Of a stretch of 64,000 bases of DNA, positions 37,212 to 47,604 are shown in pieces; the first letter of the stretch is position 1, and each line of letters starts with the position of its first letter. The position numbers and the translations under genes are program-made. Source of the stretch: Rhizobium leguminosarum (GTDB lineage Bacteria > Pseudomonadota > Alphaproteobacteria > Rhizobiales > Rhizobiaceae); assembly GCF_017876795.1 (NCBI RefSeq), contig NZ_JAGIOR010000001.1, positions 4,056,501 to 4,120,500 on the forward strand, in the 5' to 3' direction. The notes under the pieces were generated by a model, which saw only the letters and a program-made list of their open reading frames with translations, did not search any database and was not told the origin of the DNA.

Positions 37212-37324
37212 GCAGTCTTATTCCTTCAAGACGCCGCGGCGGCGCAATTCTTCTGTCGTTCTCTCTAGCGACTTCGGCCGGTTGCGGCAATGGCGACAAC
37301 ATCAAAAGCGACGAGAGGTCGCGA

Positions 37325-37729
37325 TCAGAGGCTCTCGGGCAACGCCTCGATAATCACGAAGGCCTGCGCCAAGGGATAATCATCGGTTATTGTCAAATGA
37401 ATGGCGGGCCTGTGGCCCGCCGGCAGCATCGATTCGAGGATCAGGGCGGCGGCGCCCGATAAAACCATGGTCGGCTTGCCGCTCGGCAAGTTGACGACGC
37501 CCATGTCCTTCCAGAAAACCCCCTGGGCTATGCCGGTGCCGAGCGCCTTGGAACAGGCCTCCTTGGCGGCGAAACGCTTGGCATAGGATGCGCCACGATT
37601 TGCCCGGCGGTCGGACCGCGCGCGCTCGATCTCGGTGAAGCAGCGACGGGTGAAGCGCTCGCCGAAGCGCTCGATGGATTTCTCGACGCGGCGAATGTCG
37701 ATCAGATCGCTGCCAATGCCGATGATCAT
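37325..37729 (-). CDS. acpS: holo-[acyl-carrier-protein] synthase
   Basis: Transfers 4'-phosphopantetheine from CoA to ACP. The 134-residue protein has the metal-binding [10 protein letters not shown] at the start and [14 protein letters not shown] near residue 55, the two AcpS signatures. It is upstream of lepB on the same strand. Confidence 0.95.
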   Translation of the reverse strand: MIIGIGSDLIDIRRVEKSIERFGERFTRRCFTEIERARSDRRANRGASYAKRFAAKEACSKALGTGIAQGVFWKDMGVVNLPSGKPTMVLSGAAALILESMLPAGHRPAIHLTITDDYPLAQAFVIIEALPESL

Positions 37730-37767
37730 GCCGGAACCTTCCGTCGCTTAAGCATTCTTGATCAGGC

Positions 37768-38358
37768 TCATACGCTCGGCATGTCGCCGGCCGGGCTGGC
37801 CAGGCGCAATCGCGCCCGCTCCAACAGCCGTGTGTGGCGGCGCGTCTGGAAACCCTTCACGGTGTAGAACGTCAGCGCATAGAGCGCAACGGAGGTGACG
37901 ATCCCCGGCGGAATGGCGCCGACGAGCATCGGTTCCAGCACCGGCCTCCATAGCTCCGTGAAGTTCAGCTTGTGAAACAGGGCGGCCAGATCAACCGCCT
38001 GGCCGGCCAGATGATCCTCACGGCTCAACAGCAGATGCCCGATCTCCCAGGTGATGCCCCAGATGAAGGGATAGGTCAGCGGATTGCCGAAGGCCGCGCA
38101 GCCGAGGGCGGCGGCCACCATACTGCCGGAGAGGAAATAGGTGATGACAAAAGCCATGACGAAATGCACGCCAATGAAAGGCGTCCACGAGACAAAGACA
38201 CCTGCAGCGACGCCGGCCGCAACCGCATGCGGCGAAGCACTCAGGCGCAGGATGCGCATTGTCAGGTAACGGATCGGGCGAAGGAAACCTTTGCGGGGCC
38301 ATAGAAGCTCTCGCATCTTTTCCTTGAATCCCGCGGGCTTGCGACGGCGAAACAACAT
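37768..38358 (-). CDS. DUF2062 membrane protein
   Basis: A 196-residue protein with about three hydrophobic segments (about 45-68, 70-90, 145-170). The motifs SPHAVAAGVAAGVFVSWTPF and GNPLTYPFIW match DUF2062, a family often near envelope genes; function unknown. It precedes acpS on the same strand by 38 bp. Confidence 0.87.
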   Translation of the reverse strand: MLFRRRKPAGFKEKMRELLWPRKGFLRPIRYLTMRILRLSASPHAVAAGVAAGVFVSWTPFIGVHFVMAFVITYFLSGSMVAAALGCAAFGNPLTYPFIWGITWEIGHLLLSREDHLAGQAVDLAALFHKLNFTELWRPVLEPMLVGAIPPGIVTSVALYALTFYTVKGFQTRRHTRLLERARLRLASPAGDMPSV

Positions 38359-38516
38359 GGCCGGTATTTAGTGCAGCGCACCTGACCATGACAAGAGCGG
38401 CAATTGATACCGCGTAAAAAACAGCTCAGTTCCCTTCGCGGAGAGGAGCTTCTTCATGCCGAGGGGCGTCCGTCATGCATAACGTCCCTCACTCGTCCCA
38501 AGTATAAAGTTCAGTA

Positions 38517-38666
38517 TCAGCGAGTGCGGAACAGACCGCGGTCGACCTGGCGCTGACGAAACTCGAGATCGATACGATCGAGCGAGCCATTGAGATATGC
38601 CATTTCACGCTCCTGCGTGGTCGGAGCGCGGAAGGCGCGAGCGAATTTCCTGATAGGGTCAAACAT
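38517..38666 (-). CDS. DUF3563-like small protein (49 residues)
   Basis: A micro-gene: MFDPIRKFARAFRAPTTQER then a YLNGS motif, an acidic stretch (LDRIDLEFRQ) and a GLFRTR end. The YLN motif and the MF-start resemble the DUF3563 family found in many proteobacteria. A purine-rich leader (GATGAGACAAGAAA) precedes the ATG, though spacing is imperfect. It sits in a 500-bp gap between DUF2062 and rsh; no larger ORF fits. Confidence 0.7.
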   Translation of the reverse strand: MFDPIRKFARAFRAPTTQEREMAYLNGSLDRIDLEFRQRQVDRGLFRTR

Positions 38667-38859
38667 TTTCTTGTCTCATCTTCTGTTTGCGTTTCGATGA
38701 CCAGAAGATAGGCCCGGCACAAGTTAATTACTACAGCCGCAACATGGAGACAGCCATGCACTGAACGCATTGCTTGCCTTCTTTACGCTCCGCATTAGCC
38801 ACGGAACGATCATAAAATGTGCAATTTTGCTCTCAAAACCCTGAGGAGCCAACAAAGGC

Positions 38860-41094
38860 CTACTCATAAAGCCGCCGGACCGTGGCGATGCAGTCCAGCT
38901 CCTTCATCTGAGCGAGCAGTTGATTGAGCTGACGCAGGTCCCAGACCTCGACTTCGAGCATCATTTCGGTGAAGTCCGCCGCTACCCGCACGGTATTCAG
39001 CAAACGGATATTGACGTCGAGACCTGCAACCGTCTGGGCGACCTTGGCAAGAGTGCCGGGCTCGTTCAACCCATTCACCATGATGCGCGCCATGAAACGC
39101 GACTTGTTGGCTTCGTCGAGGTCCCAGCGGACGTCGATCCACCGGTCGGGCTGATCGTCGAAGCGCTGCAGGCTCGGCGACTGGATCGGATAGATGGTGA
39201 TGCCCTTGCCCTGGTCCATGATGCCGACGATGCGATCGCCGGGCACCGCGCCAGTTGACGAGAACTTGACGTCGACATTGCCGGACAGGCCGCGGATCGG
39301 CCCGATATCGGCGTCGGCGTCGATTTCCGCATGGCCGCCGTCGGGCCCGGGCTTGGTCTTGCCGGGGATCTTGAAGATCATACCGGCAGCGCTGCGGACG
39401 TTGAACCAGCCGTCGTCGCCGGAGCGCCTCACGGTGACGCGCTCATCCTGATGATCGGGATAGACGGCGCGCAGCACGTCGAGCGAAGACATCTCGCCGC
39501 GGCCGACGGCGGCGATCGCGTCCTCGACTTCCTTCTGGCCGAGGCGGTGCAGCGCCGGCTTCATCGCCTCGCGAGAGAAGATCTTGCCGGCCCTGTCGAA
39601 GGTGCGCTCGAGAATGCGGTGGCCGAGGCCGGCATATTGCTTGCGGATCGCCATGCGGGTGGCGCGGCGGATGGCGGCGCGCGCCTTGCCGGTGACGACG
39701 ATCTCCTCCCAGGCTGCGGGTGGAACCTGCACGCCGGAGCGGATGATCTCGACCTCGTCGCCATTGGCAAGCCGCGTCACCAGCGGCATGATCCGGCCGT
39801 TGATCTTAGCGCCCACCGTGGTATCGCCGATATTGGTGTGCACCGCATAGGCGAAATCGATCGGAGTGGCGCCACGCGGCAGGGCAATCAGCTTGCCCTT
39901 CGGGGTGAAGCAGAAGACCTGATCCTGGAAGAGTTCGAGCTTGGTGTGCTCGAGGAATTCTTCCGGGCTATCGCCCTCAGCGAGCGCCTCGATCGTATGG
40001 CGCAGCCAGGAATAGGCATTGGATTCGCGAGACAAGATGTCGCCGTCGGCATTGGTGGCGCCGTCCTTATAGAGCGTGTGGGCGGCAATACCGAATTCGG
40101 CGATTTCGTGCATGCGCTTGGTGCGGATCTGCAGTTCGATGCGCTGGCTGGAGGGACCGACGATGGTGGTGTGCAGGGAACGGTAATCGTTCTGCTTCGG
40201 CGTCGAGATATAATCCTTGAAGCGGCCAGGCACGACGCGCCAGCGGGTGTGAACGATGCCGAGTGCCCGATAGCAGGAGGGGATGTCCTCGACGATCAAA
40301 CGGAAGCCGTAGACATCGGAAAGCTGCTCGAAGGAAAGCGACTTCGACTGCATCTTGCGGAAGACCGAATAGGGCTTCTTCTGCCGGCCCCTGACATAGG
40401 CGCTGGTGAGGCCGCTTGCCACCAGCAGGTCGCGCAGTTCGGCCTCGATCTTCTTGACGATGCCTTCATTGCGCTTGGAGAGCTCTTCCAGCCTTTTGGT
40501 GACAGTCTCGTAGGCTTCGGGGCTCATATGCCGGAAGGAGAGTTCCTCCAGCTCCTCGCGCATGTCCTGCATGCCCATGCGGCCGGCGAGCGGCGCATAG
40601 ATTTCCATCGTCTCCTCGGAGATGCGGGCACGCTTGTCGGCCGACATGTGATCGAGGGTACGCATATTGTGCAGACGATCGGCTAGCTTGACGAGCAGCA
40701 CGCGCACATCGTCGGAAATGGCCAGCAGCAGCTTGCGCAGGTTTTCCGCCTGCTTGGCCTTCTTGGTGACGAGGTCGAGCTTCTTGATCTTCGTCAGACC
40801 CTCGACCAAGCGGCCGATATCCTCGCCGAAGAGTTCGTCGATCTCGGCGCGCGTCGCCGTCGTATCCTCGATCGTATCGTGCAGCAGGGCAACTGCGATC
40901 GTCGATTCATCGAGGTGCATGTCGGTGAGGATGGCGGCGACTTCGAGCGGATGGGAAATATAGGGATCGCCGCTCGCGCGCTTTTGCTGGCCATGTTTCT
41001 GCATGGCGTAGACATAGGCTTTGTTCAGCAGTGCTTCATTGGCATCGGGCTTGTATTGCTGAACCCGCTCCACGAGCTCGTACTGCCGCATCAT
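38860..41094 (-). CDS. rsh: bifunctional (p)ppGpp synthetase/hydrolase Rsh
   Basis: The single RelA/SpoT homologue of alphaproteobacteria; makes and degrades the starvation alarmone. The 744-residue protein has an HD hydrolase domain (HPLEVAAIL and LLHDTIEDT near residues 50-80), a synthetase domain (about 240-390, YGFRLIVED), TGS (about 400-460), and a C-terminal ACT domain. ATG 41094 has GGAGT upstream; an in-frame ATG at 41130 would add residues absent from relatives. It is separated from rpoZ by 223 bp that include a degenerate repeat. Confidence 0.97.
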   Translation of the reverse strand: MMRQYELVERVQQYKPDANEALLNKAYVYAMQKHGQQKRASGDPYISHPLEVAAILTDMHLDESTIAVALLHDTIEDTTATRAEIDELFGEDIGRLVEGLTKIKKLDLVTKKAKQAENLRKLLLAISDDVRVLLVKLADRLHNMRTLDHMSADKRARISEETMEIYAPLAGRMGMQDMREELEELSFRHMSPEAYETVTKRLEELSKRNEGIVKKIEAELRDLLVASGLTSAYVRGRQKKPYSVFRKMQSKSLSFEQLSDVYGFRLIVEDIPSCYRALGIVHTRWRVVPGRFKDYISTPKQNDYRSLHTTIVGPSSQRIELQIRTKRMHEIAEFGIAAHTLYKDGATNADGDILSRESNAYSWLRHTIEALAEGDSPEEFLEHTKLELFQDQVFCFTPKGKLIALPRGATPIDFAYAVHTNIGDTTVGAKINGRIMPLVTRLANGDEVEIIRSGVQVPPAAWEEIVVTGKARAAIRRATRMAIRKQYAGLGHRILERTFDRAGKIFSREAMKPALHRLGQKEVEDAIAAVGRGEMSSLDVLRAVYPDHQDERVTVRRSGDDGWFNVRSAAGMIFKIPGKTKPGPDGGHAEIDADADIGPIRGLSGNVDVKFSSTGAVPGDRIVGIMDQGKGITIYPIQSPSLQRFDDQPDRWIDVRWDLDEANKSRFMARIMVNGLNEPGTLAKVAQTVAGLDVNIRLLNTVRVAADFTEMMLEVEVWDLRQLNQLLAQMKELDCIATVRRLYE

Positions 41095-41242
41095 TCCAAA
41101 GCCACTCCGATAAAAATAAAAGCGCGCCAATCAACGATTGGCGCACACATGGGCAATAATATGCCTAAGCAATAAAGGCGCAAGATTGACGATTGGTAAT
41201 CATCGCTCTTTTGCATCGCAGGAAAGTTTCCCGGAGCGGATT

Positions 41243-41310
41243 CGACCGGGGGATCGCAGCCGACCGGGGACCATATACGACCGGGATCGCATATGAGACC
41301 GGGATCAGCC
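41243..41310. repeat. degenerate tandem repeat, four GACCGGG units
   Basis: Four copies of a motif around GACCGGG(G)ATC, starting near 41243, 41261, 41278 and 41296, at about 17-18 bp steps. It sits between the rsh start and the rpoZ stop. It could be a short degenerate repeat without function or a protein-binding array. Confidence 0.5.
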
Positions 41311-41317
41311 TACGCGC

Positions 41318-41722
41318 TTAGTAGTCGTCGCTTTTTTCCGGCGGTACCAGGCCTTCGATGCCGGCGAGCAGCTCTTCTTCCGACATCTGGTCGAAAGTGA
41401 TCGTCTCCGGCACGTCGTCCTGCTCTTCGCTGTCGGCTGCGGCGACACCGCCGGCGGTGATCATGCTGGCCGGATCGGGCTCGGGCTCGTCGACTTCGAC
41501 ATGCTTCTGCAGCGAATGGATCAGATCTTCCTTGAGGTCATCAGGCGAAAGCGTCTCGTCGGCGATTTCGCGCAGGGCGACGACCGGGTTCTTGTCGTTG
41601 TCGCGATCGATGGTGATCGAGGCACCCTGGGAAATCAGCCGGGCGCGGTGGCTGGCGAGCAGAACCAACTCGAAGCGATTCTCCACCTTGTCGATGCAAT
41701 CTTCAACTGTGACACGGGCCAT
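41318..41722 (-). CDS. rpoZ: RNA polymerase omega subunit
   Basis: The omega subunit assists RNA polymerase assembly. The 134-residue protein starts [20 protein letters not shown] and has the conserved [13 protein letters not shown] and ALREIADE motifs, with an acidic C-terminal tail typical of rhizobial omega. rsh lies downstream on the same strand; rpoZ-spoT order is widely conserved and the alarmone binds omega in many bacteria. Confidence 0.97.
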   Translation of the reverse strand: MARVTVEDCIDKVENRFELVLLASHRARLISQGASITIDRDNDKNPVVALREIADETLSPDDLKEDLIHSLQKHVEVDEPEPDPASMITAGGVAAADSEEQDDVPETITFDQMSEEELLAGIEGLVPPEKSDDY

Positions 41723-41761
41723 TGCCTGTCCTTTACGGTCGTCATTTCGGGATTAGCACGC

Positions 41762-41790
41762 CCGATACAATTAAAACCGGGCAAATACAA
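41762..41790 (-). promoter_or_regulatory. candidate rpoZ promoter
   Basis: Minus strand: TTGTAT (41785-41790), 17-bp spacer, TATCGG (41762-41767), about 40 bp before the rpoZ start. The matches to the alphaproteobacterial sigma-70 pattern are only moderate. Confidence 0.35.
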
Positions 41791-42018
41791 GTTTTTCATT
41801 CCGGCTCCCCTCGTCTTTATCCGCGACCGAGCTAAATTTCCATGGAGAATGTCACAATTCCACCGAAGGTTGCTTGGAATATGCCGAATCGTGCCCTAAA
41901 TCTTTCATATATGAATAATTGTTAAAGTATGGAGCGGATCAGAATAAAAACACAAGCCATTGTTTTTATTGAATTTCTGCACTGCGGATTTCTATTGCTC
42001 TCATTGGATTGGTAAGCG

Positions 42019-42600
42019 ATGTTTGACCCACGCGAAAAAATTGCACTCTTCATTGACGGCGCCAACCTTTACGCTGCATCCAAGAGCCTCGGCTTCGACA
42101 TAGATTACCGCAAGCTATTGAAAGCATTTCAGAAGCGCGGCTATTTGCTGCGCGCCTACTATTATACGGCTTTGATCGAAGATCAGGAATATTCGTCGAT
42201 CCGGCCGCTGATCGATTGGCTCGATTATAACGGCTATAAAGTCGTCACCAAGCCTGCCAAGGAATTCACGGATTCCATGGGTCGCCGCAAGATCAAGGGC
42301 AACATGGACATCGAGCTTGCAATCGACGCCATGGAACAGTCCGAAACGGTCGATCATCTCGTTATCTTCTCGGGCGATGGCGACTTCACCAACCTGGTCG
42401 AGGCGTTGCAGCGCAGAGGCCGCAAGGTCTCGGTGATCTCGACCATGGCGACCCAGCCGCCGATGATCGCCGACGACCTGCGTCGCCAGGCCGATCACTT
42501 CATCGATCTCCTGTCTCTGAAAGCTGAAATTGGTCGCGATCCCGCGGAGCGAGCCCCACGTCAGGTCGAAGTCGCACCGGCGAGCGATGTAGAGGACTAA
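42019..42600 (+). CDS. NYN domain protein (LabA-like)
   Basis: A PIN-like nuclease-fold protein of 193 residues. The acidic residues expected in the pocket are visible: LFIDGANLY (residue about 10), DIELAIDAM (about 95), and FSGDGDFTNLV (about 115). The LabA/DUF88 group includes ribonucleases. A C-terminal Glu/Pro tail follows the domain. The ribosome site (GGTAAGCG) is moderate. Neighbours rpoZ and smpB suggest RNA-related function, but this is inference. Confidence 0.88.
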   Translation: MFDPREKIALFIDGANLYAASKSLGFDIDYRKLLKAFQKRGYLLRAYYYTALIEDQEYSSIRPLIDWLDYNGYKVVTKPAKEFTDSMGRRKIKGNMDIELAIDAMEQSETVDHLVIFSGDGDFTNLVEALQRRGRKVSVISTMATQPPMIADDLRRQADHFIDLLSLKAEIGRDPAERAPRQVEVAPASDVED

Positions 42601-42752
42601 TCTCAATCGATCATTTCGAAGCGAGTGGCCGCGATGGACAAGGGCGTGGCAGCCCCCTCCCCGCACTACCATGCATGCATCTTCGAGATCAGCGACAGCG
42701 ACCGACTGCGGTGTGATCGTCAATCACGGCATTGCGGGCAGCCCAAGTGTGG

Positions 42753-43232
42753 TCAGCCATTATCCTTCAGCAGGCGGCTCTTCTGCCGGTTCCAATCGCG
42801 CTCCTTCTCGGATTCGCGTTTGTCGTGCAATTTCTTGCCCTTGGCGAGCGCCAGCTCCATCTTTGCCCTGCCGCGATCGTTGAAATAGATCTTCAGCGGG
42901 ATCAGCGACATGCCTTCGCGGTTGATAGCAGAGCGCAGGCGATGAATTTCACGCCCCGACAGCAGCAGCTTGCGGCGTCGGCGCGGTTCGTGATTGAAGC
43001 GGTTCGCCTGCAGATATTCCGGCAGATAGGAATTGATCAGCCAGATCTCCCCGCCCTCATCCGACGCATAGGATTCGGCAATATTGGCCTTTCCCTCACG
43101 CAGCGCCTTGACCTCCGTGCCCATCAGCACGAGGCCGGCCTCGTAGGTATCGATGATCTCGTAGTTGAAGCGGGCCTTGCGGTTTTCGGCCACGACCTTG
43201 TTCACCACGCGCTGGCTGCCTTTGGGGGCCAT
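42753..43232 (-). CDS. smpB: SsrA-binding protein SmpB
   Basis: Binds tmRNA and delivers it to stalled ribosomes. The 159-residue protein has [14 protein letters not shown] near residue 37, the OB-fold core, and the Lys/Arg-rich tail ending KSRLLKDNG with the characteristic KxxxxKRE region. tmRNA (ssrA) itself is not in the window. It converges on the NYN gene; dapA lies upstream on the same strand. Confidence 0.96.
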   Translation of the reverse strand: MAPKGSQRVVNKVVAENRKARFNYEIIDTYEAGLVLMGTEVKALREGKANIAESYASDEGGEIWLINSYLPEYLQANRFNHEPRRRRKLLLSGREIHRLRSAINREGMSLIPLKIYFNDRGRAKMELALAKGKKLHDKRESEKERDWNRQKSRLLKDNG

Positions 43233-43325
43233 GACGATATTCCCTTCAGGGCGCGAAAAGCCGCGCCCTTATTGCTTGCCCTTATGTAGGGGAACGACCC
43301 GGCCTTGTGAAGACGGCCGGTCTCC

Positions 43326-44210
43326 TCAGTTCAACAGCCCGGCGTGGCGCAGGGCGGCGTCGATTGCCGTTTCCGTTGCCGGTTCCAGCGTCGAAATCAG
43401 CGGCGAGCGGACATTGCGGCTCATACGACCAAGCTTGAAGAGCCCGTATTTGGCACCGCAAAGACCGGGTTCCAGGAAGATCGCCTTGTGCAGCGGCATC
43501 AGCCGATCCTGATATTCCAGAGCGCTGGAATAGTCGCCTTTCAGCGTCGCCGCCTGGAAATCGGCGCAGAGGCGCGGGGCGACATTGGCCGTTACCGAAA
43601 TACAGCCGACACCGCCATGGGCGTTGAAGCCGAGCGCCGTCCCATCCTCGCCGGACAACTGTCTGAAATCCGGACCGCAGGTGATGCGCTGCTCGGAGAC
43701 ACGTTCGATCTTGCCGGTCGCATCCTTGACCCCGACGATATTCCTGTGCGCTTTGGCGAGCGCACCCATGGTTTCCGGCGTCATATCGACCACCGAGCGG
43801 CCGGGGATATTGTAGATATAGATCGGCAGATCGACGGCCTCGGCAATCGCCGAAAAATGCGCGATCAAGCCTTTCTGCGTCGGCTTGTTGTAGTAGGGCG
43901 TGACGACCAGAACGGCGTCCGCACCGACCTTTTCGGCATGCTGGGCAAGTTCGATCGCCTCACGCGTATTGTTCGAGCCGGCGCCGGCCATCACGGGAAC
44001 GCGTTTTGCGGCAACCTCGATGCAGAGTTCCACGACCCGTTTGTGCTCGGCATGCGACAGCGTCGGGGATTCGCCCGTCGTGCCGACAGGAACGAGACCA
44101 CGGCTGCCTTCCTTGACCTGCCAGTCGACATGCGCGGCGAAGCTGTCTTCGTCGATCAGTCCGGCATCCGTGAAGGGGGTGACGAGGGCGGGAATGGACC
44201 CATTGAACAT
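43326..44210 (-). CDS. dapA: 4-hydroxy-tetrahydrodipicolinate synthase
   Basis: Condenses pyruvate with aspartate semialdehyde in the lysine and diaminopimelate pathway. The 294-residue TIM-barrel protein has ALVTPF at the start, GTTGESPTL near residue 43, the Tyr in YNIPGRSV and the Schiff-base Lys in VGVKDATG near residue 161. ATG 44210 follows GAGGAGC; an in-frame extension to 44288 is not needed. dapA-smpB order on one strand is common in rhizobia. Confidence 0.96.
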   Translation of the reverse strand: MFNGSIPALVTPFTDAGLIDEDSFAAHVDWQVKEGSRGLVPVGTTGESPTLSHAEHKRVVELCIEVAAKRVPVMAGAGSNNTREAIELAQHAEKVGADAVLVVTPYYNKPTQKGLIAHFSAIAEAVDLPIYIYNIPGRSVVDMTPETMGALAKAHRNIVGVKDATGKIERVSEQRITCGPDFRQLSGEDGTALGFNAHGGVGCISVTANVAPRLCADFQAATLKGDYSSALEYQDRLMPLHKAIFLEPGLCGAKYGLFKLGRMSRNVRSPLISTLEPATETAIDAALRHAGLLN

Positions 44211-44422
44211 GCAAAGCTCCTCACGACCAAATCCTTGCTTCGGCCGCATTCCATGAATATTTTGCGCACCATAGAGCGCCGAAATCATCGCGACAAGCGC
44301 GTAGAGTTCGGTTTAGGGCAAATTCCGATAGCAGATGTGAATGAATTTTACCTGGTACGGTAAGGTTTCGTTAAGATGCCTCTAGCCAAATGGCAGGGCG
44401 TGTTTTCGTTGCGAGATCCCGG

Positions 44423-46498
44423 ATGAAGAAAGCTGTTCTGATTCTGTCCGCCTTCGGCTTCATTGCCGCCGCGTGGAGCAGTGTAGCGTCGCCACTTCCC
44501 GGCGAGAGCGCGCCCATGCCTGCTGTCAAGCCGCTCGGCTTCATTCCCGAGGCTGCCATACCGGAATCGATCACAACAGGCGCCATTCCGCGCAATCCGG
44601 CAGTCGCGCCTGTTAACAACGACCTGAAAGCCGGCCTCGATGCGCTTTCCGACAAGGACCCGCAGCTGGCGCTGTCGATCCGCGACAGCATGCGCGACGG
44701 TACGCTCGACCGCCATATCCTCACCTGGGCGATCGCCGTTTCCGGATTGAAGGGCGTTCCCTCCTATGAAATTGCCAGTGCTGCGCAAGAGCTCAAGAGC
44801 TGGCCGGGTCTTTCGCGGCTGCGCACCTATTCCGAACGCGCGCTCTATGACGAAAACCCCGCCCCATCAGCCGTGCTCGCCGCGTTCGGCGACACCGCGC
44901 CTGAGACTATGCAGGGCGCCGTCATCCTCGGCCGGGCGCTGGTTGCAACGGGCATGCAGGCGCAGGCGGCAAAATATATCCGCAAGGTCTGGCGCGGAGA
45001 GGCTCTCGACAAGGCGACCGAGGACAAGATCCTCGTCGAGTTTTCGGCGCTGCTGACGCCCGCCGACCATAAGGCGCGGATGGACTATCTGATGTATCGC
45101 GGCCGGGTGGCGCAGGCCAAGCGCTTCGGAGACATGGGCCAGGCGCAGTCGCTCTACAAGGCCTGGTCTGCCGTCGACGCCAAGGCAGGCAATGCCGGCG
45201 CGCTACTCGACGCCGTCGATGCGCGATGGCGCGGCGATGCCGGCCTGCTGTTTGCGCGGATCGAATATCTCCGCAAGCAGGACAAATATGCCGAGGCGGC
45301 AGCACTTCTGGAGCAGATGCCGCCAGAGCGCAGCGAACTTGTCAATTCCGGCGAGTGGTGGAACGAGCAGCGTATCGTCAGCCGTGGACTCGTCGACCAG
45401 GGACAGTTCAAGCCTGCCTATCGCATCGTCGCAAATTACGCGGCAACGAGCCCGACGGATATCGTCGAGGCTGAATTCCATGCCGGCTGGTACGCGCTTC
45501 GCGGCCTGCAGGATCCGGCAACCGCGGAACAACACTTCCGCAAGATCCTCCAGACATCAAACGGGCCGATCTCGGTTTCACGCGCCTGGTATTGGCTGGG
45601 ACGAGCCGCGGAGGCCGGAGGTCCTGGCAAATCCGGCGAATTCTATGCGAAGGCCGCAACTTTTCCCGGCACCTTCTATGGCCAGCTCGCGGCAGAACGG
45701 CTGGGGCGAAAGACGCTGAACGTTACCTATCCCTCGCCGAGCGCGGACGACCGGCAACGCTTCCAGGCACGCGAAGCCGTGCAGGCGATCGCCCGGCTGG
45801 AGGCCGCAGGCCATGGATGGCGGGCCGACATTCTCTATCTCGCGCTCGCCGATCAACTGCAGAGCCCCGGTGAACTGGCTGTTCTTGCGGCACAGGCCGA
45901 GCAATCCGGTAATCACCATCTGTCGCTGCAGATCGGCAAGATCGCCTATGGACGCGGCATCGACGTCGCAGCGCTCGCCTTTCCGGTCGGCGTCATCCCG
46001 GCGAATGCCAATATCTCCGGCTCCGGCAAGGCACTCGCCTATGCCATCGCCAGGCAGGAAAGCGCCTTCAACCCAGCCGCGGTTTCGGCGGCGAATGCAC
46101 GGGGCTTGCTGCAGCTTCTGCCGGGGACAGCCCAGGCGGTGGCCAAGCGCCATAACATCGCCTATTCGAAAGACAAGCTGACGGCCGATGCCGGTTATAA
46201 CGCCACACTCGGCGCGCATTATCTCGGCGAGCAGATCGACGCCTTCGGCGGCTCCTATATCCTCACCTTCATCGCCTACAATGCCGGGCCGAAGCGGGTA
46301 CCGGAATGGATCGGCCGATACGGCGATCCGCGCGGCAGTTCGATCGATGAGATCGTCGACTGGATCGAGCGCATCCCCTTCCCCGAAACGCGCAACTACG
46401 TCCAGCGGGTCATGGAGAATTACGAGGTCTACAAGGCCCGTCTCGGCCAGCCGACCGATATCGAGCGCGACCTGATCGGCGGACGCAGCGCCTCCTGA
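44423..46498 (+). CDS. soluble lytic murein transglycosylase
   Basis: Cleaves peptidoglycan glycan strands to 1,6-anhydro muropeptides. The 691-residue protein begins with a signal peptide (MKKAVLILSAFGF to about residue 24), then a long superhelical array of helices (about 60-500) and a C-terminal SLT domain (about 540-680: RQESAFNPAAVS with catalytic Glu, ARGLLQLLPGTA, AYNAGP). This layout is that of Slt70-type enzymes. ATG 44423 is the best signal-peptide start; ATG 44390 is in frame. Divergent from dapA by 212 bp. Confidence 0.92.
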   Translation: MKKAVLILSAFGFIAAAWSSVASPLPGESAPMPAVKPLGFIPEAAIPESITTGAIPRNPAVAPVNNDLKAGLDALSDKDPQLALSIRDSMRDGTLDRHILTWAIAVSGLKGVPSYEIASAAQELKSWPGLSRLRTYSERALYDENPAPSAVLAAFGDTAPETMQGAVILGRALVATGMQAQAAKYIRKVWRGEALDKATEDKILVEFSALLTPADHKARMDYLMYRGRVAQAKRFGDMGQAQSLYKAWSAVDAKAGNAGALLDAVDARWRGDAGLLFARIEYLRKQDKYAEAAALLEQMPPERSELVNSGEWWNEQRIVSRGLVDQGQFKPAYRIVANYAATSPTDIVEAEFHAGWYALRGLQDPATAEQHFRKILQTSNGPISVSRAWYWLGRAAEAGGPGKSGEFYAKAATFPGTFYGQLAAERLGRKTLNVTYPSPSADDRQRFQAREAVQAIARLEAAGHGWRADILYLALADQLQSPGELAVLAAQAEQSGNHHLSLQIGKIAYGRGIDVAALAFPVGVIPANANISGSGKALAYAIARQESAFNPAAVSAANARGLLQLLPGTAQAVAKRHNIAYSKDKLTADAGYNATLGAHYLGEQIDAFGGSYILTFIAYNAGPKRVPEWIGRYGDPRGSSIDEIVDWIERIPFPETRNYVQRVMENYEVYKARLGQPTDIERDLIGGRSAS

Positions 46499-46562
46499 AG
46501 CCGTTTGGCGCAGCCCGAGAAGCAGGCTACATCTGCGGGATCAACAACTCTCGAGGGATGCC

Positions 46563-47459
46563 ATGCCGGATATGGATGCAAGCGGTTTCCAGGAACGATT
46601 TTACGCGTCTTCGGATGGGCTGAAGCTTTATGCCCGCGACTATCGGCCCGGCGAGGCGGCAACCGTGGGGCGACTGCCGGTCGTCTGCCTGCCCGGCTTG
46701 ACCCGCAATACGCGGGATTTTCATCCGCTTGCGCTGCTTCTCTCCCGGGACATAACAGCCGCACGCAGAGTGATCGCGCTCGATTCACGCGGGCGGGGAA
46801 ACTCGGCGTGGGATGAGAACAAGGCAAACTACAATCTCCCGATGGAGGCCGGCGACGTCGTTGCCGCCTGCGCGGCGCTCGGCGTCGAGCGGGCGATCTT
46901 CATCGGCACGTCCCGGGGCGGGCTGATCCTGCACCTGATCGCGACGACACGGCCGGATCTTCTCGAAGCCGTCATCCTCAACGATATCGGGCCCGTGGTC
47001 GAGGCCGAGGGGCTGGCGCGGATCCGCGATTATCTCAACAGCGGCAGAAGGCCTGAAGACTGGAACGCGGCAGCCGATATCGTGAAGGAAAATCATGGCG
47101 CGTCGTTCACTGCGCTTGGAAGGGAGGACTGGCGCGAGATGGCGATTGCCCTTTATCGCGACGTCGGCGGAAGACCGGTCGTCGATTTCGATCCGGCGAT
47201 CGGGGAGGCACTGAAATCGGTCGATCTCAGCCAGCCGCTGCCCGATCTCTGGGCGCAATTCGAAAGCCTCTGCCGATTTCCGCTGATGCTGATCCGTGGC
47301 GGAAATACGTCTCTGCTGTCAAAGGAGACGGCCGGTGAAATGGCCCGCCGGCATCCGGATTTGGTCCTGCATACCGCCGAAGGACAGGGACACGCGCCCC
47401 TTCTGCATCACGGTGGTATCCCCATAGCCATCCGAGCTTTTCTCGCCTCCTGCCGCTAA
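46563..47459 (+). CDS. alpha/beta hydrolase
   Basis: A 298-residue hydrolase of the alpha/beta fold. The nucleophile elbow is GTSRGG (Ser near residue 118), the acid is probably the Asp in PDLVLHT or nearby, and the base His in GQGHAPLL near residue 280. LPVVCLPGLTRNTRDF is the oxyanion-hole strand. The substrate is unknown. It follows the lytic transglycosylase by 64 bp, so co-transcription is possible. Confidence 0.87.
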   Translation: MPDMDASGFQERFYASSDGLKLYARDYRPGEAATVGRLPVVCLPGLTRNTRDFHPLALLLSRDITAARRVIALDSRGRGNSAWDENKANYNLPMEAGDVVAACAALGVERAIFIGTSRGGLILHLIATTRPDLLEAVILNDIGPVVEAEGLARIRDYLNSGRRPEDWNAAADIVKENHGASFTALGREDWREMAIALYRDVGGRPVVDFDPAIGEALKSVDLSQPLPDLWAQFESLCRFPLMLIRGGNTSLLSKETAGEMARRHPDLVLHTAEGQGHAPLLHHGGIPIAIRAFLASCR

Positions 47460-47554
47460 AGCGCGCCGCATTAATTTGTTTCAAGCGACGCGCTTCTGCG
47501 CGTTGTTTTCATGCATGCCATTATCCCGGAAGCGCCGCGCACTTCCAGGCGACA
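47458..47554. repeat. rhizobial intergenic repeat downstream of the hydrolase
   Basis: Starts at the hydrolase stop (TAAAGCGCG) and shares CGCGTTGTTTTCATGCATGC / ATTATC / GCGCACTT / GCGACA with the element at 18149-18247. Same family, separate and diverged copy, close to the porin terminator. Confidence 0.6.
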
Positions 47555-47604
47555 GTATTGGCCTCATCGAAGCCGGCCAGTCGACAACGGTGCGATCCGC
47601 CCAA

